Assembly (NCBI RefSeq): GCF_017114825.1
Contig: NZ_JADEVO010000040.1
Coordinates: 1 to 47,328 of the forward strand
Direction: 5' to 3'
Origin: Pseudomonas gregormendelii
GTDB lineage: Bacteria > Pseudomonadota > Gammaproteobacteria > Pseudomonadales > Pseudomonadaceae
Length of the DNA: 47,328 nt
Shown here: positions 8,064-16,576 of the stretch, piece after piece
How the letters are laid out: each line of letters starts with the position of its first letter
How positions within the stretch are numbered: the stretch's first letter is position 1
Made by a program: the position numbers and the translations under genes
The notes under the pieces: model-generated
The model's database searches: none
What the model was told of the DNA's origin: nothing
Seen by the model: only the letters and a program-made list of their open reading frames with translations

Positions 8064-8786
8064 GTGACCCTCATCTACGGCCATCGCGGCGCCAAGGGCG
8101 AAGCACCGGAAAACACCCTGATCAGCTTTCAGCAATGCCTCAAGCACGGCGTGCGCCGTTGCGAACTGGACTTGCACCTGTCCAAGGACAACGAGCTGAT
8201 GGTCATTCATGACCCGACTCTCAAGCGCACCACCGAACGGCGCGGCAAGGTCGTCGAACATACGGCGGCGGAGCTTAAGACCTACGACGCGCGCAAAGGC
8301 GGCCCGGGCTGGATCAAACCGTGCCCGATCCCGACCCTGGAAGAGCTGTTCGAAAAATGCGATTTCGAGCATTGGCAGCTGGAAGTCAAAAGCGCTTCGC
8401 GCACCCGCGCCGCCACCACCGTGCTGGCGATTCGCGAAATGGCCCAGCGTTTCGGCATGCTCGACAAAGTCACCATCACCTCGAGTTCACGTGAAGTGTT
8501 GAAGGCTGCACTGGATCTGGTGCCGGACGTGTCCCGCGGGCTGGTAGCCGAGTACGCCTGGCTCGACCCGTTGAAGGTCGCGCAAAGCTATGGCTGTGAG
8601 TTTCTCGCGCTGAACTGGACCCTGTGCACGCCGGAACGCCTGGAGAAGGCGCAGCGCCAGGGGCTGCATGTGTCGGTATGGACAGTCAACGAGCCCGCGC
8701 TAATGCGCAGGCTCGCCGACTTCGGCGTTGACAGCCTGATTACAGACTTTCCCGGTTTGGCCAGCGCCACGCTCGAGAATTGCTGA
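8064..8786 (+). CDS. Glycerophosphodiester phosphodiesterase (GDPD family)
   Basis: This 240-residue single-domain TIM-barrel enzyme hydrolyses glycerophosphodiesters to glycerol-3-phosphate and an alcohol. Catalytic residues are visible: His7-Arg8 in YGHRGA, metal ligands Glu34 and Asp36 in CELDLHLS, His49 in VIHDPTL, then LEVKS near 107-111 and a C-terminal VWTVN...DSLITDFP. There is no signal peptide, so it is the cytosolic UgpQ-like form and not periplasmic GlpQ. The GTG start at 8064 has an AAGGAAG ribosome site six bases upstream. It sits 14 bases after the PilZ gene. A GC-rich palindrome separates it from convergent sth. Confidence 0.93.
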   Translation: MTLIYGHRGAKGEAPENTLISFQQCLKHGVRRCELDLHLSKDNELMVIHDPTLKRTTERRGKVVEHTAAELKTYDARKGGPGWIKPCPIPTLEELFEKCDFEHWQLEVKSASRTRAATTVLAIREMAQRFGMLDKVTITSSSREVLKAALDLVPDVSRGLVAEYAWLDPLKVAQSYGCEFLALNWTLCTPERLEKAQRQGLHVSVWTVNEPALMRRLADFGVDSLITDFPGLASATLENC

Positions 8787-8797
8787 AATCGGTCTCC

Positions 8798-8822
8798 CCG
8801 GCCGGCTCAGGCCACCGGCCGG
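8798..8822. other. GC-rich palindrome between convergent genes
   Basis: The arms ccggccgg (8798-8805) and ccggccgg (8815-8822) form an 8-bp perfect stem with a 9-base loop in the 42-bp gap between gdpd and sth. No T tract follows on either strand, so it is not a standard intrinsic terminator. Confidence 0.6.
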
Positions 8823-8828
8823 AGCCGC

Positions 8829-10223
8829 TCAAAAAAGCCGGTTGAGGCCATCGTAGGCCGCTACCCGATAGGCTTCGGCCATGGTCGGGTAGTTGAACGT
8901 GGTGTTGACGAAGTACTTCAGCGTGTTCAGATCGCCCGGCTGGTTCATGATCGCCTGGCCGATGTGCACGATCTCCGACGCCTGATAACCAAAGCAGTGA
9001 ACGCCCAGCACTTCCAGGGTCTCGCGGTGGAACAGGATCTTCAGCATGCCTTGCGGCTCGCCGGCAATCTGCGCGCGCGCCATGCTCTTGAAGAACGCCT
9101 TGCCCACTTCGTACGGCACCTTCGCCTGGGTCAGCTCCTGCTCGTTCTTGCCGATCGAGCTGATCTCCGGGATGGTGTAGATGCCGGTTGGCACGTCATT
9201 GACGAAGCGCCAGCTGTGGTTGTCGACGATGCTGCCAGCGGCCGAACGGCCCTGGTCATGAGCGGCACTGGCCAGGCTCGGCCAACCAATCACGTCACCG
9301 GCGCCGTAGATGTTCGGCTTGCAGGTGCGGTAAGCCTCGTCCACTTCGATCTGGCCACGGCTGTTGACCTTCACGCCAATGTTTTCCAGACCCAGCTGAT
9401 CGGTGTTGCCGGTACGGCCATTACACCAGAGCAAGGCGTCGGCCTTGATCTTCTTGCCGGACTTGAGGTGCAGGATCACGCCATTGTCCACGCCTTCGAC
9501 GCGGTCATAGTCTTCGTTGTGGCGCACGGTGATGTTGTTGTTGCTGAAGTGGTAGCTCAGGGCCTGGGAGATTTCCGAGTCCAGGAAGCTCAGCAACTGG
9601 CCGCGGTTGTCCACCAGTTCAACCAGTACACCCAGGCCACTGAAGATCGAGGCGTACTCGCAACCGATCACGCCGGCGCCATAAACGATGAGTTTGCGCG
9701 GGGTGTGGCCGAGGCTCAGGATGGTGTCGCTATCGTAGATACGCGGGTGGTGGAAATCGATATCCGCCGGGCGATAAGGACGCGAGCCGGTGGCGATGAT
9801 GATGTGCTTGGCCACCAGTTTCTCGACCACGCCGTTGGCGCAGACGACTTCGATGGTTTGCTCGTCGGCGAAGCTGCCGGTGCCGAAGAACACGTCGACG
9901 CGGTTACGGGCGTAGTAGCCGGTGCGCGAAGCGACTTGCTTGGAGATGACTTTCTCGGCGCTTTTGAGCACGTCCGGGAACGAGAACCAGCGCGGCTCAC
10001 CAATGGCCCGGAACATCGGGTTGGTGTTGAACTGCATGATCTGCCGCACCGAGTGACGCAAGGCCTTGGACGGGATGGTGCCCAGGTGGGTGCAGTTACC
10101 GCCGACCTGGCGACGGCTATCGACCATCGCCACCTTGCGTCCTGCTTTGGCGGCGTTCATTGCCGCGCCTTCTCCTGCCGGGCCGGAACCCAGCACCACC
10201 ACGTCGTAGTTGTAGACAGCCAT
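8829..10223 (-). CDS. sthA: Soluble pyridine nucleotide transhydrogenase Sth
   Basis: This cytosolic FAD enzyme exchanges hydride between NADPH and NAD+, draining excess NADPH, as expected in a bacterium using the Entner-Doudoroff and pentose-phosphate routes. The 464-residue protein has the FAD Rossmann motif GSGPAGEGAA (13-22), the lipoamide-dehydrogenase-like site in which the second cysteine is replaced (GGNCTHLGTIPSKALRHS), the NAD motif GAGVIGCEYASIF, the second FAD motif YGAGDVIGW and the C-terminal dimerisation domain. Loss of the second redox cysteine separates Sth from true disulfide reductases. It is transcribed alone and convergent with the phosphodiesterase gene. Confidence 0.97.
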   Translation of the reverse strand: MAVYNYDVVVLGSGPAGEGAAMNAAKAGRKVAMVDSRRQVGGNCTHLGTIPSKALRHSVRQIMQFNTNPMFRAIGEPRWFSFPDVLKSAEKVISKQVASRTGYYARNRVDVFFGTGSFADEQTIEVVCANGVVEKLVAKHIIIATGSRPYRPADIDFHHPRIYDSDTILSLGHTPRKLIVYGAGVIGCEYASIFSGLGVLVELVDNRGQLLSFLDSEISQALSYHFSNNNITVRHNEDYDRVEGVDNGVILHLKSGKKIKADALLWCNGRTGNTDQLGLENIGVKVNSRGQIEVDEAYRTCKPNIYGAGDVIGWPSLASAAHDQGRSAAGSIVDNHSWRFVNDVPTGIYTIPEISSIGKNEQELTQAKVPYEVGKAFFKSMARAQIAGEPQGMLKILFHRETLEVLGVHCFGYQASEIVHIGQAIMNQPGDLNTLKYFVNTTFNYPTMAEAYRVAAYDGLNRLF

Positions 10224-10408
10224 GCGTACTCCTCAGAACAGGCCGCGGCGCCCTCGGCACCTGCGGCTAAATCACGCCATCTGCGGCGTGAAGGAACAAT
10301 TTGGGGCCAGTGCAGAACCCGGACACAGTCTATAGAAGCGTCAACGCCGGGCACATTAACCCTTGGTCGCGTCGTAGGCTAGTTTTGCCTGCACTACAAC
10401 GCCAGCGT

Positions 10409-11434
10409 TCATTGCTTTTTTTGGGTAGCCGCGCCACTGAGCCGCTCGAAAGCCTGATTGGTTCTTGTGACGAAACCGGTATCGGTTCGAATCACAAAAA
10501 AAGCGCCAATAGCGTATTTCTCCGCGTAGTCCCAGCCGCGTTCCGGCCCGAGAATCAGCAACAGCGTCGATAAGCCATCGGCCATCAGCGCCGAAGGATG
10601 GATCACCGTGACTGCCGCCAGGGCGTGGGAAACCGGCGCCCCGGTGCGCGCATCGAAGGTGTGGGAATAGCGCCGGCCATCCTGCTGGAAGTAATGACGG
10701 TAGTCGCCCGAGGTGGACACCGCGTAGTGATCGACCGCGATGATTTTCTCCGCGACCTGGCGGTCATCCCGGGGCTCCTCCAGGGCGATGCGCCACGGAC
10801 TACCGTCGAGTTTGCGGCCGGCCGCCTTGAGTTCACCGGTGGCTTCGGCGAGGTAATCGTGGATGCCCATGGCCTCGAGTCGGGCAGCGATGGTGTCGAC
10901 CGCGTAACCGGCGGCGATGCTGTTGAAATCGACTTCCACTGCAGCGTCCTTGCACAGTTGTTCGCCTTCGATGCGCAAATGCCGGTAACCCACTCGCTGA
11001 CGCACCTGGGTCAGTGCTTCGGCGCTCGGGACGACTTCCTGGCGCGATTGCGGACCAAATCCCCAGAGGTTGAGCAGCGGCTCGACCGTCAGGTCGTAGG
11101 CGCCTTCGCTCTGCTGTGACAGCTGCTGGCCGACCCGGACCAGTTCGAGGACAGGCGCGGGCATGTCCTGACAGTGGTCGGCAGGCAGATGGTTGAAGCG
11201 CTCGATGTCGGAGTCGCTGCGGTAGGTCGACATTTGCCGGTCGATGCGGTCGAGGATTGTTTCCACCTGCGCCTGCACCTCAGCGGGTGCGGGCAGGCCG
11301 GCGCGGTGCACATACTTGATTGAATAGGAGCTGCCCATGGTGGGCCCCCCGAAGCTTTCCATGGAGTCACCGTTGCCGCAGCCGGACACAACCACGGCCA
11401 GCACCACAAGCCCACCCCACCGTCCAGTTAACAA
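10409..11434 (-). CDS. apbE: FAD:protein FMN transferase lipoprotein ApbE
   Basis: ApbE uses Mg-FAD to attach FMN covalently to threonines of targets such as the Nqr and Rnf subunits. I place the start at a TTG (11432-11434): a GGAG lies eight bases upstream, and the resulting 341-residue protein begins with a compact lipoprotein signal, MLTGRWGGLVVLAVVVSGC, with lipobox Cys19. An ATG at 11467 would put an acidic DED in the signal's n-region. Family motifs are GPTMGSSYSI, VDFNSIAAGYAVD, the ATGELKAAG strand, VSTSGDYRHYF, SHTFDARTG and MADGLSTLL. In P. aeruginosa this gene precedes nqr genes (from memory), but here an MFS transporter gene lies beyond, so its target is not nearby. Confidence 0.93.
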   Translation of the reverse strand: MLTGRWGGLVVLAVVVSGCGNGDSMESFGGPTMGSSYSIKYVHRAGLPAPAEVQAQVETILDRIDRQMSTYRSDSDIERFNHLPADHCQDMPAPVLELVRVGQQLSQQSEGAYDLTVEPLLNLWGFGPQSRQEVVPSAEALTQVRQRVGYRHLRIEGEQLCKDAAVEVDFNSIAAGYAVDTIAARLEAMGIHDYLAEATGELKAAGRKLDGSPWRIALEEPRDDRQVAEKIIAVDHYAVSTSGDYRHYFQQDGRRYSHTFDARTGAPVSHALAAVTVIHPSALMADGLSTLLLILGPERGWDYAEKYAIGAFFVIRTDTGFVTRTNQAFERLSGAATQKKQ

Positions 11435-11524
11435 ATCTTCATCTCCCCGCAAAACCGCGCCGGCCATTATGGACCTCAGAGCGCAGAGGAGCGAGGGCTG
11501 CCGGCGCCCGTCAGGCAAACGCAA

Positions 11525-11620
11525 AACCTGCGGGAGCGAGGCTGCTCGCGACAGGGGTGCGTCAGCCAACAGCCATGCGGATTGACCCCACGCCATCGCG
11601 AGCAGGCCCGCGCCCACAGG
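11525..11620. repeat. Inverted REP pair (BIME)
   Basis: A REP copy reading cctgcgggagcgaggctgctcgcgacagg (about 11527-11556) is followed by an inverted partner catcgcgagcaggcccgcgcccacagg (about 11594-11620). The pair occupies the gap between the divergent apbE and MFS genes, so the promoters of both must avoid or include it. Confidence 0.85.
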
Positions 11621-11663
11621 CGCCGTGTTTTCAAACAAGATTTACCAGCGTGAGTACCTACAC

Positions 11664-12962
11664 ATGTCTACCCCCACGAGCAAAGGCAAAGCGATCTTTC
11701 GCGTTGTCAGCGGCAACTTCCTCGAAATGTTTGACTTCATGGTCTACGGCTTCTACGCCACTGCCATTGCCAAAACCTTCTTCCCCGCTGACAGCGCGTT
11801 CGCGTCCCTGATGCTGTCGCTGGCGACCTTCGGCGCCGGCTTCCTGATGCGGCCGCTGGGGGCAATCTTTCTCGGCGCCTACATCGACCGTCACGGGCGC
11901 CGCAAAGGCCTGATCATTACCCTGGTGATGATGGCTGCCGGCACCGTATTGATAGCCTGCGTCCCGGGATACGCCACCCTGGGTGTCGCGGCACCGCTGC
12001 TCGTGCTGTTCGGCCGCCTGCTGCAAGGTTTCTCGGCAGGCGTCGAGCTTGGCGGGGTGTCGGTGTACCTGGCCGAAATATCCACTGCGGGCCGTAAAGG
12101 CTTTTTTGTCAGCTGGCAGTCCGCCAGCCAGCAAGCGGCGGTGGTCTTCGCCGGTTTGCTGGGCGTGGCCTTGAACCACTGGCTCAGCCCGCAGGAAATG
12201 GGCGAATGGGGCTGGCGCGTGCCGTTCCTGGTCGGCTGTTTGATTGTGCCGGTAATCTTCGTGATTCGTCGTTCACTGGAAGAAACACCGGAGTTCCAGG
12301 CACGCAAACATCGCCCGACCTTGCGCGAGGTGGTCCGCTCGATCGGGCAGAACTTCGGCATCGTCATCGCCGGCATGGCCCTGGTGGTCATGACCACCGT
12401 GTCGTTCTACCTGATCACCGCCTACACGCCGACCTTCGGCAAGGCCGAACTGCACTTGTCCGACCTGGATGCCTTGCTGGTGACGGTGTGCATCGGCCTG
12501 TCGAATTTCTTCTGGTTACCGGTCATGGGCGCATTTTCCGACAAGGTCGGGCGCAAACCCCTGCTGCTGGCGGCGACGCTTCTGGCGATTCTCACCGCCT
12601 ACCCTGCCCTGTCCTGGCTGGTGGCCAATCCGAGCTTCAGTCACTTGCTGATCGTCGAGTTGTGGCTGTCGTTCCTGTACGGCTCGTACAACGGTGCCAT
12701 GGTCGTGGCGCTGACCGAGATCATGCCGGTGGAAGTGCGCACCACCGGTTTTTCCCTGGCCTACAGCCTGGCGACCGCTACCTTCGGCGGGTTTACTCCG
12801 GCAGCCTGTACCTATTTGATTCATGTGCTGGATAACAAGGCCGCACCGGGGATCTGGCTGACGGGCGCAGCGGTACTGGGGTTGATTGCGACCCTGGTGT
12901 TGTTCCGCGGCAATCGCCATGAGTTGCGCACCGCGCAGGCGTCTGTGGTCGGCGGCGCCTGA
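11664..12962 (+). CDS. MFS citrate/tricarballylate:H+ symporter (TcuC/CitA-like)
   Basis: This 432-residue, 12-segment inner-membrane carrier belongs to the metabolite:H+ symporter branch of the MFS. Its signatures are NFLEMFDFMVYGFYA in TM1, RPLGAIFLGAYIDRHGRRKG in loop 2-3, SAGVELGGVSVYLAE in TM4, WGWRVPFLVG in TM6, LEETPEF at the start of the central loop and FSDKVGRKP in loop 8-9. This pattern is typical of the citrate and tricarballylate carriers. The ATG at 11664 (MSTPTSKG) was preferred to an in-frame start 13 codons upstream because it matches the family's N-terminus. No tricarballylate oxidation genes lie nearby, so the substrate remains a di/tricarboxylate guess. It is convergent with the next gene, 13 bases apart. 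Confidence 0.85.
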   Translation: MSTPTSKGKAIFRVVSGNFLEMFDFMVYGFYATAIAKTFFPADSAFASLMLSLATFGAGFLMRPLGAIFLGAYIDRHGRRKGLIITLVMMAAGTVLIACVPGYATLGVAAPLLVLFGRLLQGFSAGVELGGVSVYLAEISTAGRKGFFVSWQSASQQAAVVFAGLLGVALNHWLSPQEMGEWGWRVPFLVGCLIVPVIFVIRRSLEETPEFQARKHRPTLREVVRSIGQNFGIVIAGMALVVMTTVSFYLITAYTPTFGKAELHLSDLDALLVTVCIGLSNFFWLPVMGAFSDKVGRKPLLLAATLLAILTAYPALSWLVANPSFSHLLIVELWLSFLYGSYNGAMVVALTEIMPVEVRTTGFSLAYSLATATFGGFTPAACTYLIHVLDNKAAPGIWLTGAAVLGLIATLVLFRGNRHELRTAQASVVGGA

Positions 12963-12975
12963 TCGATCGCCATCA

Positions 12976-14415
12976 TCACCGCCCTGCCACCTTCAAGGAG
13001 CCACCCCAGCCCCCACCCAACGCCTTGTACAAGGTCACCTGGTTAATCTCCCGGGCCAACTCCAGCTGGGCCCACTTCTGCTGCGCGTCAAACAGCGAAC
13101 GCTGTGCATCCATGGTTGAAAAATAGCTGTCCAGCCCAGCCTCAAAGCGCAGGCGGGACTGGCGGTAAGCCTCCTGATAATCCCCCACCAGTTTCTTCTG
13201 GAACTGCACCTGGGTCAGCATCTCCTGACGCGCATTCAAGGCATCGGCCGCTTCCCGAAAAGCGTTCTGCACTGTGGCCTCGTACGCCGCCGTTTGCCCG
13301 TCAAACCGCGCATGGCTGGCGTCCACTTGCGCACGACGGGCACCCCCATCGATCAATGGCAACGACCCTGCCAGCGCCACGGTCCAGAACTCCGCCGGGC
13401 CGGTGAGCAGGCGCGAGAAGTCCCCGGTCAGGCTGCCCAGGGCCGAGGTCAGGGAAAAGGTCGGGAAGTAAGCGCTACGAGCGGCACCAATGTCGGCATT
13501 GGCAGCGCGCAGCTGGGCCTCGGCAGACATGATATCGGGGCGGCGTTCGACCAATGACGCCGGCAAACCGGCCGGCACGTCCAGCGTGGCCAACTGCTCA
13601 CCGAGCACGCCCGTGGGCAGCAAACCCGGCGGCACCGGCTGCCCCACCAGCACCCGCAGCGCATTGCTGTTCTGCGCCACTTGCATCCGGTAAGTGTTGA
13701 CCTGCACGGCCGCCGTGTTGGTCTGCGCATCGGCCTGGTGCACGTCGATCCGGGCGCTGGAACCGAGGTTGAAACTCTTGCGCAGCAACTGCCCGTAGCG
13801 GTCCTGGGACTGATAAGTATTCTGCGCCAGGTCAAGCAGGTGCTTATTGGCCTTGAGCGTCAACCAGGTGCTGGCCACTTCGCCGATCAGCGCCAGGCGT
13901 GCGGCCTGGTAATCGCCCTCAGACGCTTCGAACCGGGCACCGGCGGCATTGCGCTGGCTGCGAATGCGACCGAACAGGTCCAGCTCGTAGGACGTGAAAC
14001 CACCGGTGGCCTGGAAGGTGTTGGCAATACTGCCGGCACTGTCTCCGCCATTGGGCGTGCGCACCAGCGGCGGCAACTTGCTGCGTCCGGCATAGGTGTC
14101 TATGCCGATGGTAGGAAACAGCCCGGACTGCGCACTGGCATAACCCGCCCGCGCCTCTTCGACACTGGCCGCGAACTGGCGCAGGCTGCGGTTGTTGGCC
14201 AGCGCCAGGTCGATCAGCTGGCGCAGGCGGTCATCGACCACAAAGCCGCGCCAGTCCTTGTCGAACGCCTGCTTGCCCGCGCAGCATTCGCCGGCCGTGT
14301 TGGCCGGCCATTGCTGGTCGATCGGTGCATCGGGTTTCTCGTAGGTCGGCTCCAGCGAACAACCACCCAGCAGAAGCAATGACATAAAGCATGAGGTCGA
14401 TAAGCAACTGTTCAT
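12976..14415 (-). CDS. RND-type outer-membrane factor lipoprotein (NodT/OprM family)
   Basis: This is a 479-residue outer-membrane channel subunit that forms TolC-like trimers. It has a lipoprotein signal ending LLLLGGC (Cys19) and two OEP repeats (about 60-250 and 270-465), with the usual AxSGLFPTI, DLFGRIRSQRNAA and RPDIMSAEAQLRAANADIGAARSAYFP-type motifs. The ATG at 14413-14415 has AGGTG six bases upstream, and the gene begins nine bases after the synthase stop. It is last of the four-gene operon. No RND pump is present, so within this operon its natural partners are the HlyD-like adaptor and the glycan synthase, suggesting that it is the outer-membrane exit for a polymer. That role is inferred; a drug-efflux role with a distant pump is the alternative. 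Confidence 0.92.
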   Translation of the reverse strand: MNSCLSTSCFMSLLLLGGCSLEPTYEKPDAPIDQQWPANTAGECCAGKQAFDKDWRGFVVDDRLRQLIDLALANNRSLRQFAASVEEARAGYASAQSGLFPTIGIDTYAGRSKLPPLVRTPNGGDSAGSIANTFQATGGFTSYELDLFGRIRSQRNAAGARFEASEGDYQAARLALIGEVASTWLTLKANKHLLDLAQNTYQSQDRYGQLLRKSFNLGSSARIDVHQADAQTNTAAVQVNTYRMQVAQNSNALRVLVGQPVPPGLLPTGVLGEQLATLDVPAGLPASLVERRPDIMSAEAQLRAANADIGAARSAYFPTFSLTSALGSLTGDFSRLLTGPAEFWTVALAGSLPLIDGGARRAQVDASHARFDGQTAAYEATVQNAFREAADALNARQEMLTQVQFQKKLVGDYQEAYRQSRLRFEAGLDSYFSTMDAQRSLFDAQQKWAQLELAREINQVTLYKALGGGWGGSLKVAGR

Positions 14416-14424
14416 GGCGCGCAC

Positions 14425-16575
14425 CTAAAATCGTTGGCCGAGCAGAGCTCGCAAGGGTGAAAGCAGCAAAGACCAAAGGCCTGACCGACTGACGCTGACA
14501 TGCGGCAAAGGCTGTCTACGCGAACGTACACTGACCGGTCGCCAGCGACGTAGCGGGGTGTAGGACGACGCCCTGGCCGGCGCAGGCAAATGCGGCGCCG
14601 CTGATTTTTCGCCAAGCAATGCACGCCGTAACAAGGTGCCGAACGCCAGCCCCGGCTCCGCCTTGCTGACGACATTGATCGTTGCATCGCTGAACAACCG
14701 CGCGATCAACCGTCGCCGCAGCGCTTCATCAAGCTCGGCAAACCTCAGGCCCAGTTGATTGTCTCCATGGTTGCGCATGACCTCGACATCGAGCCAACCC
14801 AGTTTGTCGACCCACATCTGCCCGCACAGCCCCGGCTTGATCGACGACGCGAACGCGCACTCGAACGACGCGCCGCTGAGGGAGATATCCACCAGGCGCC
14901 CGGCGAGCACCTTGCCGCCAAACCGAAACCCCGTGGGCTTGTTGAACGGAAAACGCTCTTCACCGTGCAAGCGCGGACGATCCACACAGGCGACCAGCGT
15001 TGCCAGGTTGTAGACCAGCGCGACCACAGTCCAACACAGGTTGAACAGCATGTTGCCGTCGAACGAGGCGGCAGTGCTGATCACGATATAGGCGCCAATC
15101 TGCGAGAACAGCGTCAAGGCAAAAAAGAACCCGAACAGCTTCCAGTGCACCATGGTTTTGGTGCGATCCAGGCCTTTGGCGGTCACTTTGAACGGGCGTC
15201 CGAAAGGCCGGATCATCGCGCTGGCGATGGTGGCGGTGACGGCCAGGGAGGCAACGATCTGTGTGACCTCAGTGAAAATCGGCAAGGTGCGCCGGTCCGT
15301 GACCCAGGTGCCGTAGCCCCAGAACGCGATCAGCGCCGGCATGCCAAACGCGAGGAAATCCATCGGCGTGGCGTAGAAACCGGCAATGCCGAAATACCAG
15401 TACAGCACCGGCGACACCAGCATCATCAGGATGAAGGGTTTGGAAAACCAGTGCATAAGCCCATGGATGTAGTGCAGGCGGTCGTTGAGCGTATAGCCGC
15501 TGCCGCGCAACGGTCCATCCTTGAGCAGCGCCACCTGGATGGTGCCCAGGCACCAGCGCCCGCGCTGGTTGATGTACTCGGTCAGGCCTTCGGCCGACAA
15601 GCCGATTGACAGGCGCTCATTCAACCAGCGGGTGACATAGCCTTTCTGCAGCAGCCGGTAGGTGGTGTAGATGTCTTCGCAGACCGAGCCTGTAGGAAAA
15701 CCGCCCATCTCGTTGATCAAATCGCGCCGCACCACGAAGGACGTACCGACGCAAAATGCCGCATCCCAGCCATCCTTCGCCGGCTGAAACACGTCGAAGA
15801 ACACCCTTTGCTCATCGACCCAGCACGCCGAAGTGCCCAGGTTGTGCTGGATCGGGTCGGGGTTGTAGTAGAACTGCGGCGTCTGCACCAGGCCGACTTT
15901 CGGGTCGTCGAACAAGCCCAGGGTGCGCAACAGGATCGGCTGCTGCGGCGCGAAATCAGCATCCAGCACCAGTATGTACGGCGCGTTGCTGCCGGCCGCC
16001 GACTGGCGCAAGCCATTGTTCAGGTTGCCGGCCTTGGCGTGGGAGTTATCAGGGCGGCGCGCGTACTGCACGCCGACCTCGGCACAGTAATCACGCAACC
16101 AGTCCCGGCGCGTATCGTCGAGCACCCAGATGGTGAAATTCGGGTAGTCGATGGCCTGGGCGGCAATAATGGTTTTTTCCAGGATTTCCAGGCCTTCGTT
16201 GTACGTGGCGATGAAGATATCGACCGCTGGCGCACTCACGCCCTGGGCGCGCAAGCGTCGCTCGCCCGCGTCCGCGTCCTTGCTGTGATCCGAGCGACAG
16301 AGCATGACGACGATGGAAAACAGCGTGTAACCGATCGCCAGCATTTCGAAGAACAAAAAGGTGTAGGCCCAGACCGTGGCAAACCCGGAATGGCCGTCCG
16401 GCAAGGTGTCGCGAATCCGCCAGGCCGCGTAGTTGAGCAACAGCAACGCGGTCACGGCGCCGAATCCGGCGCGCGCAGCCCATTGGTCCCGATGAGTCAG
16501 GCAGGTGAATAGAATCACCAGTGCCAGGGTCCAGAAGTTGATTTGCATCAGTTGCAACGAGTCCAGTGCCTGCAT
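14425..16575 (-). CDS. BcsA-like family 2 glycan synthase with C-terminal PilZ domain
   Basis: This 716-residue inner-membrane processive glycosyltransferase has two N-terminal TM segments plus one at about 66-92, the cytosolic GT-A domain (about 115-345) with TYNEG (124-128), Asp153/154, DAD (205-207), FCVGTSFV (275-281), CED (299-301) and QRGRW (337-341), then five or so TM segments, the gating loop FKVTAKG (462-468) and a PilZ domain (about 530-640). All catalytic motifs of cellulose synthase BcsA are present, so a beta-linked glycan is a reasonable product, though the sugar is unknown. The PilZ motif DISLSG (563-568) is intact, but the expected RxxxR reads HGEER (537-541), with His for the first Arg. 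A basic tail of about 70 residues (rich in Arg and Ser) follows. It starts one base after the preceding stop (TGACATG). Confidence 0.9.
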   Translation of the reverse strand: MQALDSLQLMQINFWTLALVILFTCLTHRDQWAARAGFGAVTALLLLNYAAWRIRDTLPDGHSGFATVWAYTFLFFEMLAIGYTLFSIVVMLCRSDHSKDADAGERRLRAQGVSAPAVDIFIATYNEGLEILEKTIIAAQAIDYPNFTIWVLDDTRRDWLRDYCAEVGVQYARRPDNSHAKAGNLNNGLRQSAAGSNAPYILVLDADFAPQQPILLRTLGLFDDPKVGLVQTPQFYYNPDPIQHNLGTSACWVDEQRVFFDVFQPAKDGWDAAFCVGTSFVVRRDLINEMGGFPTGSVCEDIYTTYRLLQKGYVTRWLNERLSIGLSAEGLTEYINQRGRWCLGTIQVALLKDGPLRGSGYTLNDRLHYIHGLMHWFSKPFILMMLVSPVLYWYFGIAGFYATPMDFLAFGMPALIAFWGYGTWVTDRRTLPIFTEVTQIVASLAVTATIASAMIRPFGRPFKVTAKGLDRTKTMVHWKLFGFFFALTLFSQIGAYIVISTAASFDGNMLFNLCWTVVALVYNLATLVACVDRPRLHGEERFPFNKPTGFRFGGKVLAGRLVDISLSGASFECAFASSIKPGLCGQMWVDKLGWLDVEVMRNHGDNQLGLRFAELDEALRRRLIARLFSDATINVVSKAEPGLAFGTLLRRALLGEKSAAPHLPAPARASSYTPLRRWRPVSVRSRRQPLPHVSVSRSGLWSLLLSPLRALLGQRF

Positions 16576-16576
16576 G

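Noticed and set aside
8798..8822. Intrinsic terminator between gdpd and sth
   Set aside because: The stem is strong but lacks a T tract in both directions.
11664..12962. MFS gene as part of the glycan operon
   Set aside because: It is on the opposite strand, convergent with the channel gene, and belongs to the di/tricarboxylate symporter family.
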